A DNA stretch of 5,035 nucleotides from Gammaproteobacteria bacterium (GCA_020444775.1 JAGRHX010001202.1:1-5035); one strand, 5' to 3'; positions 1 through 4,962 are shown, counted from the first letter of the stretch. The notes: generated by a model from the sequence alone, not told the origin. Program-made: numbers and translations.

Positions 1-287
1 GGCGTATACGCCGCGCCCTGCACGAGCACGGACTCGGCCGGCACAGCGAGTCGCAGATCTACACCCTCGCCGCCGACGACATCGACTCGGTGGCCGCGGT
101 GCTGGCCGACAAACCGTATTTCTTCGGCGACATTCCCCGCCGCGTGGACGCGGTCGTCTACGCGTTCATGGCCAACGTCATCGAGGTGCCCTACGACACC
201 CCCATCCAGCGTGCCGCGCGCCGTCACACAAATCTGGTGCGCTACTGCCAGCGCATGAGCGAGCGCTACTACAGCGGCAAGCGCTGA
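1..287 (+). CDS. Glutathione S-transferase family protein, C-terminal part (5' end outside window)
   Basis: The reading frame is open from base 3 to the TGA at 285-287, giving about 94 residues, and it runs off the left edge, so the start is not in the window. The visible part begins RIRRALHEHGLGRHSESQIY and continues through a segment with FFGDIPRRVDAVVYAF, then VPYDTPIQRAARRHTNLVRYCQRM. This is the all-helical C-terminal domain of the FAX/metaxin-like branch of the GST superfamily: the GRHS segment, the 'L.dkpfffGd.p...DA..fa.l' helix-capping motif and the terminal 'NL..Y..RM' helix are typical. The glutathione-binding N-terminal thioredoxin fold lies upstream and cannot be checked. A GTG at 90 could be taken as a start but lies inside the conserved domain. 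Substrate is unknown; the protein is probably cytosolic. Confident in family, not in function. Confidence 0.85.
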   Translation, partial: RIRRALHEHGLGRHSESQIYTLAADDIDSVAAVLADKPYFFGDIPRRVDAVVYAFMANVIEVPYDTPIQRAARRHTNLVRYCQRMSERYYSGKR

Positions 288-310
288 CCTACACACTCCG
301 TTATCCGCGG

Positions 311-373
311 GTACTGGCCGCGGCGCTTGCCAGGGACCCGGGTGGGCGCGCCGCCGGCTCCGGTCGCCAGTAC
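311..373. repeat. Nested inverted repeat downstream of the GST-like gene
   Basis: Outer arms GTACTGGC (311-318) and GCCAGTAC (366-373) are exact complements. Inside them GCGGCGC (320-326) pairs exactly with GCGCCGC (348-354). At the centre ACCCGGGT (336-343) is itself palindromic. The arms are properly nested, so the transcript could form one long hairpin. It starts 24 bases past the GST-like stop and could act in termination or mRNA stabilisation, but no T-run follows, so a classical rho-independent terminator is not supported. Confidence 0.45.
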
Positions 374-537
374 GGAGCCGCCATCAGACTCCAGTTCCCG
401 CGCAGCCGGTCGAGAAAACGTGCGACTGACACGGTGGACGCCGCCCGCAACTATGCTGCGAGGCAACATTCGTATACCGTAGCCCACGCTCCGACAGCTA
501 CGCGCCGCCGGGGCCGGTCTTCAGCGAAGGCACTGAC

Positions 538-545
538 GAGGAGAG
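538..545 (+). promoter_or_regulatory. Ribosome binding site of the CDF transporter gene
   Basis: GAGGAGAG ends 7 bases before the ATG at 553. This strong Shine-Dalgarno match fixes the start of the transporter. Confidence 0.75.
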
Positions 546-552
546 TTGCTGC

Positions 553-1467
553 ATGGCAGGCGGTCAACATGGTGGCTCGGTACGCGCCATACTCTATGCG
601 CTGTGCGCCAACCTCGGGATTGCGATTGCAAAGTCGGTGGCGGCCTGGTTCACCGGTTCGGGAAGCATGCTCGCTGAGGCCATCCACTCGTTCGCGGACA
701 CGGCCAACCAGGTCTTGCTGTTCATCGGACTGAAGCAGGCGCAACGTCCGGCCGACGACGAGCACCCGCTGGGCTATGGCAAGTCCAGTTACTTCTTCAG
801 CTTCGTCGTTGCCCTGCTGCTGTTTTCCATGGGTGGGGTCTTCTCGATCTATGAGGGCTGGCACAAGCTGTCGCACCCCGAGCCGTTGAGTCACGCCTGG
901 GTCGCGGTGCTGGTTCTGGTGCTCGGCATCCTGCTCGAGGGCGCCAGCCTCATGGGCTGCCTGAACGAGATAAAGAAGCTGCGCGGCGAGCGGTCGCTGT
1001 GGCACTGGCTGAAGCACACGCGCTCGGCTGAACTGGTGGTGGTGCTGGGTGAGGATCTGGGCGCCCAGCTCGGTTTGATGTTGGCCCTGGTGTTCGTAGC
1101 CCTGGCCTGGCTGACCGGCAATCCCGATTACGATGCGCTCGGCTCGATCTCGATTGGCGTGGTCCTGATCGCGATATCGATATTTCTCGGTATCCGCATG
1201 TATTCGCTGCTCGTGGGCCGCTCCGCGGACCCTGACCTGGACAGCCTGATCGATGATCTGATAGGCGCCGACGATAGTATCGTTGAGGTTTTCAATACCA
1301 TCACGGTGCGACTGGGGCCGGACGTGATGCTCGCCGCAAAGGTCCGCATGCAAGCGGGTCTGAGCTGTAACGCGGCGGTGGATTGCATCAATTCCCTTGA
1401 ACGGCGGATCAAGCAAGCCCTGCCAGAGGTCCGCTGGATTTTCATGGAGCCCGATGTTGCCGATTGA
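553..1467 (+). CDS. Cation diffusion facilitator (CDF) family transporter, SLC30A9/ZnT9-like branch
   Basis: A 304-residue inner-membrane protein, the usual length for a CDF carrier. Members exchange divalent metal ions, most often Zn2+, for protons and export them from the cytoplasm. Hydrophobic segments lie near residues 12-34, 48-62, 79-101, 115-135, 161-187 and 195-221, fitting six transmembrane helices. The TM1/TM2 signature GSGSMLAEAIHSFADTANQ is present, with the metal-site pair H45 and D49. Downstream DEHPLGYGKSSYFFSF matches the conserved 'hPfGyGk..yf.sl' loop. In TM5, where many CDFs carry HxxxD, this protein has GED (E167, D168) followed by a small-residue helix; an acidic ED pair here is a feature I associate with the ZnT9-like group. 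About 226-304 is the cytoplasmic ferredoxin-like C-terminal domain. Start supported by a strong SD. No His-rich loop is seen, and metal specificity cannot be read from sequence. The phosphatase follows after 109 bases. Confidence 0.93.
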   Translation: MAGGQHGGSVRAILYALCANLGIAIAKSVAAWFTGSGSMLAEAIHSFADTANQVLLFIGLKQAQRPADDEHPLGYGKSSYFFSFVVALLLFSMGGVFSIYEGWHKLSHPEPLSHAWVAVLVLVLGILLEGASLMGCLNEIKKLRGERSLWHWLKHTRSAELVVVLGEDLGAQLGLMLALVFVALAWLTGNPDYDALGSISIGVVLIAISIFLGIRMYSLLVGRSADPDLDSLIDDLIGADDSIVEVFNTITVRLGPDVMLAAKVRMQAGLSCNAAVDCINSLERRIKQALPEVRWIFMEPDVAD

Positions 1468-1475
1468 GCCTGCCC

Positions 1476-1489
1476 ACCCCCACGGGGGT
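1476..1489 (+). other. Short GC hairpin after the CDF gene
   Basis: ACCCCC (1476-1481) and GGGGGT (1484-1489) are exact complements with a two-base centre, 9 bases after the transporter stop. No T-tract follows, so it may only pause transcription or protect the mRNA end. It could equally be chance in GC-rich DNA. Confidence 0.3.
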
Positions 1490-1576
1490 CCAAGCATTAC
1501 CGCGCCTTCGGGCCGGCGGGGGTTGCTGTACCGGCGTCTCACGGGCGCCTTCACGAGTCGGGTCGAGCGGAAATAG

Positions 1577-2143
1577 ATGTTGCAAGAACATAGCCATCTG
1601 GTCATCGACAGCGTCGCCTTGCCGGCCAGCGTCGCACAGGACGAGCGCGCCGCGCGCGCGCGCATCGCCATGTGCGCCTGCCCTGGCGGACGCCGCTTCC
1701 AGGCCCCCGACTATGACCCCAGTCGGGATCTGGCCCGGGACCTCAATGACATCCAGCACAGCGGGGCCCGCGTGCTGGTCAGCCTGATCGAGGACGAGGA
1801 GATAGGCTTCCTCGGTCTGTACGAGCTGCCTCATCTGGTCGCCCAACACGACCTGATCTGGACCCATCTGCCGATCCGTGACATGGGCGTACCGGACAAA
1901 CGCTTCGAAGCCCGCTGGCTGGAGGAAGGCGAGCGGATCCGCTCGATGCTACGCGGCGGCGAGACCGTGGTGCTGCACTGCCTGGCAGGACTCGGTCGGA
2001 CCGGCACAATCGCAGCCCGACTGCTGGTCGAGTTCGGCATGGAACCGGAAGCGGCCATCGTGCGGGTCAGGGATGCGCGTCCAGGGGCCATCCAGACTCG
2101 CAAGCAGGAGCTGCACGTGCTCAGGAGCAAGCCAATCACCTGA
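1577..2143 (+). CDS. Cysteine-dependent protein phosphatase (dual-specificity / CDKN3-like fold)
   Basis: A 188-residue protein with the protein tyrosine phosphatase signature HCLAGLGRTGT at 134-144: C135 is the expected nucleophile and R141 the phosphate-binding arginine of CX5R. The general-acid loop is seen as HLPIRDMGVPD (97-107), with D102 the likely proton donor. RPGAIQTRKQE (168-178) carries a glutamine (Q173) where related enzymes have their Q-loop. Earlier, DLARDLNDIQHSGARVLVSLIEDEE (51-75) fits the N-terminal half of the CDKN3-like domain. No signal peptide or membrane segment is seen, so it is probably cytosolic. Such enzymes dephosphorylate phosphotyrosine or phosphoserine/threonine; the substrate here is unknown. 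The start at 1577 keeps the IAMCACPGGRR segment that the family usually has, although the SD (a weak GAGCGGA) is poor. It lies 109 bases after the CDF gene on the same strand and could be co-transcribed. Confidence 0.88.
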   Translation: MLQEHSHLVIDSVALPASVAQDERAARARIAMCACPGGRRFQAPDYDPSRDLARDLNDIQHSGARVLVSLIEDEEIGFLGLYELPHLVAQHDLIWTHLPIRDMGVPDKRFEARWLEEGERIRSMLRGGETVVLHCLAGLGRTGTIAARLLVEFGMEPEAAIVRVRDARPGAIQTRKQELHVLRSKPIT

Positions 2144-2177
2144 GGCGGAGCACCGCGCGTCACATCACTCCACCGAA

Positions 2178-2218
2178 GCTGATTGGTCGAAACCAGCAGC
2201 CCTCCCCTGTCCTCAGGG
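2178..2218. other. Convergent gene end with small hairpins
   Basis: The phosphatase (+) and the exported protein (-) end 69 bases apart. GCTG (2178-2181) and CAGC (2197-2200) enclose GGT/ACC, and CCCTG (2205-2209) pairs with CAGGG (2214-2218) across the - strand stop codon. These may help terminate transcripts from both sides, but neither stem is long and no T-run is present. Confidence 0.2.
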
Positions 2219-2758
2219 CAATGTCACGTAGTAGCCGCTGACCGAGATCTCGAGAAAGGTGTCCGCGGACACGCGCACCGTGCAGCTTGCACCCACCTCC
2301 ATTCCGGCATCGACGTACATCGTCATCGGCGATGCGTAAACCGCAACCTCGCGGACGCCAGTGAACTCCCGCTCCGTCGGAAAGCGGTGGGCGAACACCG
2401 TGCTGGTCGGTTCCGCCTCGGGGCGAACACGCACGCGGCAGCTCGGATCCGCATCGAGCTCTTCGCTCGACATATATACCGACACATGCTGAACGACGAG
2501 CCGCTTGCCGTCTGGCACCGCGGGTAGATATGCGCCGGTCACGAGCACGGTGTTCGGGAACGAGATCTCAGTCGACTGTTCCGCAGACATCTGCATGGGG
2601 TCATAGGCAGGTCGGTTCAACTCCTCGACAGCCTGCACCGCGGGGAGATTCACGACCGTCACCGGGGTCGAGCGTGCGGTCTGCGCATCACTGCCGACGG
2701 CAGCGAACAGCACCAGGGCACCAACGAGCCCCGCGGAATACTTCGCCGAACGAGTCAT
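2213..2758 (-). CDS. Hypothetical exported protein with signal peptide
   Basis: A 181-residue protein I do not recognise. The start at 2758 is chosen because GGAGGA sits 8 bases upstream and because it places a classical signal peptide at the N-terminus: basic MTRSAK, hydrophobic AGLVGALVLFAAVG (9-22), and a likely cleavage after SDA (23-25). An upstream ATG at 2911 would add 51 residues of low-complexity character and bury the signal. The mature part starts with TPVTVVNLPAVQAV (31-44), a style seen in exported beta-rich proteins. YLPAVPDGKRLVVQHVSVYM (77-96) follows and then several alternating hydrophobic strands, suggesting an all-beta fold. It has only two cysteines, C107 and C159, which could form a disulfide in the periplasm or outside the cell. 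It has no lipobox. The gene is divergent from dodecin across a 401-base spacer. Function unknown. Confidence 0.8.
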   Translation of the reverse strand: MTRSAKYSAGLVGALVLFAAVGSDAQTARSTPVTVVNLPAVQAVEELNRPAYDPMQMSAEQSTEISFPNTVLVTGAYLPAVPDGKRLVVQHVSVYMSSEELDADPSCRVRVRPEAEPTSTVFAHRFPTEREFTGVREVAVYASPMTMYVDAGMEVGASCTVRVSADTFLEISVSGYYVTLP

Positions 2759-2891
2759 ATCTTTGATCCTCCGCGATGTTGGGGATTCGCCGCACGTCGG
2801 TTTCGATGACGGCAGAACGGGTCCGGACTGCCACGACGTAGAGCCGCGCCCATGCCGATTCAGATGTTGTGGGCCCGGGCATTCCGCGGCC

Positions 2892-2905
2892 TTGACCTTC
2901 ATCAA
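2892..2905. promoter_or_regulatory. FNR/Anr-like binding site candidate
   Basis: TTGAC-CTTC-ATCAA matches the FNR/Anr consensus TTGAT-N4-ATCAA at 9 of 10 specified bases. It lies 134 bases upstream of the exported-protein start and 255 bases upstream of dodecin. Oxygen-dependent control of either gene is possible. No strong -10 is visible at the class II distance, so this rests on the motif alone. Confidence 0.35.
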
Positions 2906-3081
2906 GTCCAACGGCGCACCAGGAATCGCCAGTGACTGAAAACCGTTCGATAGACCTTCTCACCCTCTGCTGACGCCCGACCGCGACGCGGCACCAAAGC
3001 AGACAGCCTCATGCAGGCTCGCCAGTTCGGCCCATTGACAGGGCGACGGTCGGCGTGAAAGGTAGCTCTGACCTGTCGCAC

Positions 3082-3101
3082 CAAGGAAGACACAAGGAAG
3101 A
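3082..3101 (+). repeat. Tandem 9-base direct repeat
   Basis: CAAGGAAGA occurs at 3082-3090 and again at 3093-3101, an 11-base period. It lies just upstream of the inverted repeat in front of dodecin. An 11-base period places both copies on the same face of the helix, which would suit a regulator, but the repeat is short. Confidence 0.4.
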
Positions 3102-3102
3102 T

Positions 3103-3127
3103 ATTCGAATCAGATGAGCATCTGATT
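3103..3127. promoter_or_regulatory. Perfect palindrome upstream of dodecin, candidate operator or leader hairpin
   Basis: AATCAGATG (3108-3116) and CATCTGATT (3119-3127) are exact 9-bp complements around a central AG. They overlap a second palindrome, ATTCGAAT (3103-3110). The right arm ends 32 bases before the dodecin ATG. The element is AT-richer than its surroundings. It could be a dimeric repressor site or a hairpin in the mRNA leader. Confidence 0.45.
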
Positions 3128-3159
3128 GTTCTGGCTCAATGACGTATGGAGTGCCAACC

Positions 3160-3381
3160 ATGAGTGACCACGTCTATAAGACCATTCACATCACCGGCTC
3201 GTCCAAGGACGGCATCCAGCCCGCTATCGAAACCGCCATCGCAAAGGCCAGCGAGTCGCTGCGACACCTTCGTTGGTTCGAGGTAACGGAGATCAGAGGT
3301 GAGCTCGACGGTAATGCCGTCAGTCATTGGCAGGTGTCCATGAAGCTCGGCTTCACCTTGCAGGACAATGCTGGGGCTTGA
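3160..3381 (+). CDS. Dodecin family flavin-binding protein
   Basis: A 73-residue protein matching dodecin in length and order of elements: strand [12 protein letters not shown] (4-15), helix [18 protein letters not shown] (17-34), then strand [11 protein letters not shown] (39-49) and strand [13 protein letters not shown] (55-67). Dodecins form hollow dodecamers in the cytoplasm that store or sequester flavins, or CoA in some cases. W39 is at the position of the tryptophan that stacks on the flavin ring and Q58 at that of the flavin-contacting glutamine, as in the halobacterial protein. The start at 3160 is preferred over an in-frame ATG at 3139 because GGAG (3148-3151) stands 8 bases before it and because MSDHVYK is a typical dodecin N-terminus. 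The gene appears to be a single-gene unit, with a palindrome in its upstream region and mobile-element debris directly downstream. Confidence 0.93.
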   Translation: MSDHVYKTIHITGSSKDGIQPAIETAIAKASESLRHLRWFEVTEIRGELDGNAVSHWQVSMKLGFTLQDNAGA

Positions 3382-3527
3382 TCGTCCAGACCCTCGGCAA
3401 GTGCGCAGCCGGCAGCGCCGCTGGATGGCAGCGATCGGTGTGGCGGAGAGCGAGTTCGTTGATGCGGCGCATTGACAGTGAGTGCCCGACGGAAGACAGA
3501 TTGTGAGCGGCTTTGCGGCGGGGCTGC
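3382..3527. other. Non-coding debris between dodecin and the transposase remnant
   Basis: Open frames cross this stretch on the - strand and one overlaps dodecin, but none carries recognisable protein sequence. It may be further decayed transposase DNA, which I cannot show. Confidence 0.4.
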
Positions 3528-3759
3528 TGGCAGTCGCTCGTACTCGAAGACGTGCACCGGACAACCGTCGGCTGCAACGCTCCCAGCAGACCGAGAAGAT
3601 GGGACCCAAGGAGAAACGCCAAATCACCCAGCTGCTCGATGCCTTCATCGAGCGCGAGCAGCCGAAAAGACGCTGTCGAGGCACGCCGTTCTCGTCGCGA
3701 TAGGCCTGCACCAGGCGCAGATACTTGCGGCCGCCGGAGTTGGAAACACGAATGAGCAT
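3528..3759 (-). pseudogene. Transposase N-terminal remnant (IS1634/IS4-type), frameshifted
   Basis: From the ATG at 3759 the frame reads MLIRVSNSGGRKYLRLVQAY, then RDENGVPRQRLF (to about 3664). This is the characteristic N-terminal beta-hairpin region of IS1634-like transposases of the IS4 superfamily, which normally continues with a 'LGRLDE' segment. Here the frame degenerates. A matching continuation appears in a second frame, LDEGIEQLGDLAFLLGSHLL (starting near 3652) and on to GALQP (ending 3569), and then in the third frame as VHVFEYERL (about 3560-3531). The pieces occur in the right order in three successive frames, as expected after two small indels. The catalytic DDE domain of a transposase of about 400-500 residues is missing altogether, so this copy is dead. 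No terminal inverted repeats could be identified. The N-terminal call is fairly safe; assignment of the second and third pieces is inference. Confidence 0.6.
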
Positions 3760-3760
3760 G

Positions 3761-3777
3761 GCGCGACATGATCGCGC
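3761..3777. repeat. Small inverted repeat next to the transposase start
   Basis: GCGCGA (3761-3766) and TCGCGC (3772-3777) are exact complements around CATGA, immediately upstream of the transposase ATG. It could be part of an element end or a leader hairpin limiting transposase translation, as known for some insertion sequences. It is short and may be chance. Confidence 0.25.
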
Positions 3778-3839
3778 AACAAGTCCACCGCGGGCAATAC
3801 CACTAGATCTTGTGTGGCACTACAGAGCCGACACCGGAA

Positions 3840-4109
3840 TCACGCCGAGACCACCGGCAAGTGATTGATATCCCGTACCCATCGTCGCCGATGGTGTCGA
3901 CTCGTCTTGTATTGGGCTGTCGAACTTGGGCGTAAAGGCTCTCCTGGGACCCAAAAAAGGCCGTAGGGGTCGACATAGATAATAGGATTATCATTGGCAT
4001 AGAGATACGGATTCAACCCACCTGCCAACCCGATCGGGTCGGGTGTCAGATACCGCCCCGTGCTCGGGTCATACCATCACTGATAGTTGTAAACCAATCG
4101 GCCCGATGA
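3840..4109 (-). pseudogene. Rhs / YD-repeat protein C-terminal core fragment with in-frame stop
   Basis: Read on the - strand from 4109 the frame gives SSGRLVYNYQ, a TGA at 4079-4077, then [40 protein letters not shown], a 38-residue tail, and a stop at 3840. This is the Rhs-associated core hallmark (YDpxtGRfl..DPiGl.GG.N.Y.Y..NnP....DP.GL), which closes the sugar-like shell of Rhs toxins just before the variable C-terminal toxin domain. The TGA occurs where the family usually has an arginine (YNYQ-R-WYD), so a CGA to TGA change is likely. Upstream of about 4109 the Rhs similarity stops, so only the final core segment is left of a protein normally over 1000 residues. The tail after DPYGL ([20 protein letters not shown] and on) is too short to identify as a toxin. 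A T6 run at 3951-3956 could mark a further frameshift. No start codon or SD is credible; it is a relic or an orphan C-terminal cassette. Confidence 0.75.
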
Positions 4110-4227
4110 CGGCTCAGCACAAGGATGGCGATTTCCCCAACAGGGTCAGGCGGTTGCTCGGCCGCCTGGCATCGCACACATTGTCACCACTGATTGTGCC
4201 CCAGACGCGGTTTCGAGCTTAGCTCAT

Positions 4228-4518
4228 CTATTGGTGCAGGGTACGGATCGCATGCTCTGGATCGGTATCGACCAGCCGGAGCAACACGCGTGCGGGCCCA
4301 GTCGGTCTGCGTCGGCCTTGCTCCCAGTTCTCGAGGGTGCGCTTGCTCACACCGATAAGGCGTGCGAACTGGGTCTGGGAGAGGCCGGTGCGTTCACGGA
4401 TCCGTTGCACCTGGGGCTCATCGGCACTGAACGCACGTGAGGGTTTCTTCTTGCCCTTGGCGATCTGATCCATCTCCTGCACGCTCTTGAGCAGCTCATC
4501 GAACAGGTTCTTATCCAT
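4228..4518 (-). CDS. nadS: NadS/HigA-like antitoxin, XRE-type helix-turn-helix regulator
   Basis: A 96-residue protein, full length for the family. Residues 1-35 (MDKNLFDELLKSVQEMDQIA and on) form the N-terminal helical region that in this group faces the toxin. Residues 37-74 hold the XRE-type DNA-binding domain: IRERTGLSQTQFARLIGVSK (40-59) followed by RTLENWEQGRRRPTG (60-74), with the recognition helix around 58-67. The start at 4518 is chosen over an ATG at 4551 because MDKNLFD is the family N-terminus and because this ATG overlaps the ancestral stop of the toxin gene (ATGGATAA, 4518-4511), the arrangement of a translationally coupled pair. A GGAG lies 10 bases upstream. The protein should neutralise the RelE-type toxin and repress the operon through the sites near 4838-4874. 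The gene shows no damage even though the toxin is broken. Confidence 0.9.
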   Translation of the reverse strand: MDKNLFDELLKSVQEMDQIAKGKKKPSRAFSADEPQVQRIRERTGLSQTQFARLIGVSKRTLENWEQGRRRPTGPARVLLRLVDTDPEHAIRTLHQ

Positions 4519-4848
4519 CGGTCCATGTCTCCACGATCTGGCGCAGCGCATCGAGCTGCGCCGGGGTCAGGTCTTCCTGGCGCGCCTTGGCGTAGCGAAC
4601 AGCATGCGTAGCTGGTCATCACTGACCAACCAGTAGTAGATGACGCGCACGCCACCACGTTTGCACCGGCCGTCCAGGCGCCAGCGCACCTTGCGCAGAC
4701 CGCCACTACCCGGGATGACCGCGCCCATGTCGGGACGGTCGACCAGCGCGTGTTGGAAGGCGGCGTATTCCTCGTCGCTCATCAGCTCTTGGATGAGCCG
4801 GGTGAAAATTGAGGTTTCAACGATGACCATGACTGAACTATACGCCAT
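4511..4848 (-). pseudogene. RelE/ParE-superfamily toxin, broken by a single-base frameshift
   Basis: The open frame from 4848 gives 93 residues and stops at 4567. VETSIFTRLIQELMSDEEY (10-28), DMGAVIPGSGGLRKVRW (40-56), and GGVRVIYYWLVSDDQL (65-80) are the hallmarks of the RelE-type mRNA-interferase toxins that pair with NadS-like antitoxins. At residue 85 (codon GCT, 4596-4594) the sequence leaves the family and ends in TPRRARKT. Shifting back one base restores YAKARQEDLTPAQLDALRQI then VETWTDG and a TAA at 4513-4511 that overlaps the antitoxin ATG, giving a 112-residue protein. A single lost base therefore explains the defect. In addition C62 replaces the glycine usual in GRGKRGG. The missing tail carries the conserved Tyr/Lys that in RelE-like toxins contributes to activity, so the product is probably inactive. 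The start could instead be the second Met at 4830; neither has a good SD. A sequencing error remains possible. Confidence 0.85.
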
Positions 4849-4874
4849 TGACGTATATCGGTCAGGCTATACGC
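4838..4874 (-). promoter_or_regulatory. Operator/promoter region of the toxin-antitoxin operon
   Basis: CTATACGC occurs twice as a direct repeat (4838-4845 and 4867-4874). Between them lies the inverted form CGTATA (4852-4857). TATACG (4839-4844) with CGTATA (4852-4857) is a perfect 6-bp inverted repeat with a 7-base centre; CGTATA (4852-4857) with TATACG (4868-4873) is another with a 10-base centre. Three such sites at the first codons of the operon suit autoregulation by the antitoxin or toxin-antitoxin complex. The TATA-rich sites could also serve as -10 elements for a nearly leaderless transcript. Confidence 0.55.
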
Positions 4875-4914
4875 TTTAGCTGCGGCTGGGGTGGGCGCCG
4901 GGCCGCCTAAGGCC

Positions 4915-4939
4915 GCAGCGGAAGCGGCGAAGCCGCTGC
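4915..4939. repeat. Inverted repeat, 7-bp stem
   Basis: GCAGCGG (4915-4921) and CCGCTGC (4933-4939) are exact complements around an 11-base loop, which itself contains GCGG able to pair with CCGC. GGCC flanks are found on both sides. It is REP-like in appearance, but one copy cannot prove a repeat family. Confidence 0.4.
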
Positions 4940-4962
4940 AGCCGGCCGACGCGGACTGGCGC

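Larger units (their letters stand above)
288..552. other. Intergenic region, 265 bases, without a gene
   Basis: I see no convincing coding region between the GST-like stop and the CDF start. The left part can fold into a nested stem (listed separately). A weak promoter candidate for the downstream transporter is CTGACA at 426-431 with TATGCT at 452-457, but the 20-base spacer is longer than ideal, so it is only a guess. A clear ribosome binding site sits at the right end. Confidence 0.5.
2759..3159. other. Divergent intergenic region, 401 bases
   Basis: This is the shared upstream region of the exported protein (-) and dodecin (+). Small open frames exist in it on both strands, but none has a convincing start or recognisable sequence. 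It contains the SD of the - strand gene next to 2758, an FNR/Anr-like site at 2892-2905, a TTGACA at 3035-3040 with no good -10 at normal spacing, a 9-base tandem repeat at 3082-3101, and a perfect inverted repeat at 3108-3127. Confidence 0.6.

Noticed and set aside
1651..1663. Alternating CG tract (possible Z-DNA)
   Set aside because: It encodes Ala-Arg repeats in the phosphatase and is short; codon bias explains it.
451..1671. 406-residue open frame on the - strand opposite the CDF gene
   Set aside because: It is an antisense shadow of the transporter: low-complexity, His/Arg/Gln-rich, no SD or domain, while the + strand has a full CDF protein.
1442..1867. 141-residue - strand frame across the CDF-phosphatase gap
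   Set aside because: It overlaps two well-supported + strand genes and has no domain features.
3035..3068. Sigma-70 promoter for dodecin starting at TTGACA
   Set aside because: The -35 is perfect, but no acceptable -10 occurs at 16-18 bases; not listed as a promoter.
2902..3093. 63-residue - strand open frame in the divergent spacer
   Set aside because: No SD, no recognisable motif and basic composition typical of random GC-rich frames.
3136..3759. 207-residue - strand frame taken as one gene
   Set aside because: Only the first 32 or so residues look like a transposase; the remainder is antisense to dodecin and other noise.
4110..4227. Possible coding stretch WGTISGDNVCDARRPSNRLT on the - strand as Rhs continuation or immunity gene
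   Set aside because: It ends at a stop within a few residues, is in a different frame from the Rhs fragment and shows no clear family resemblance.
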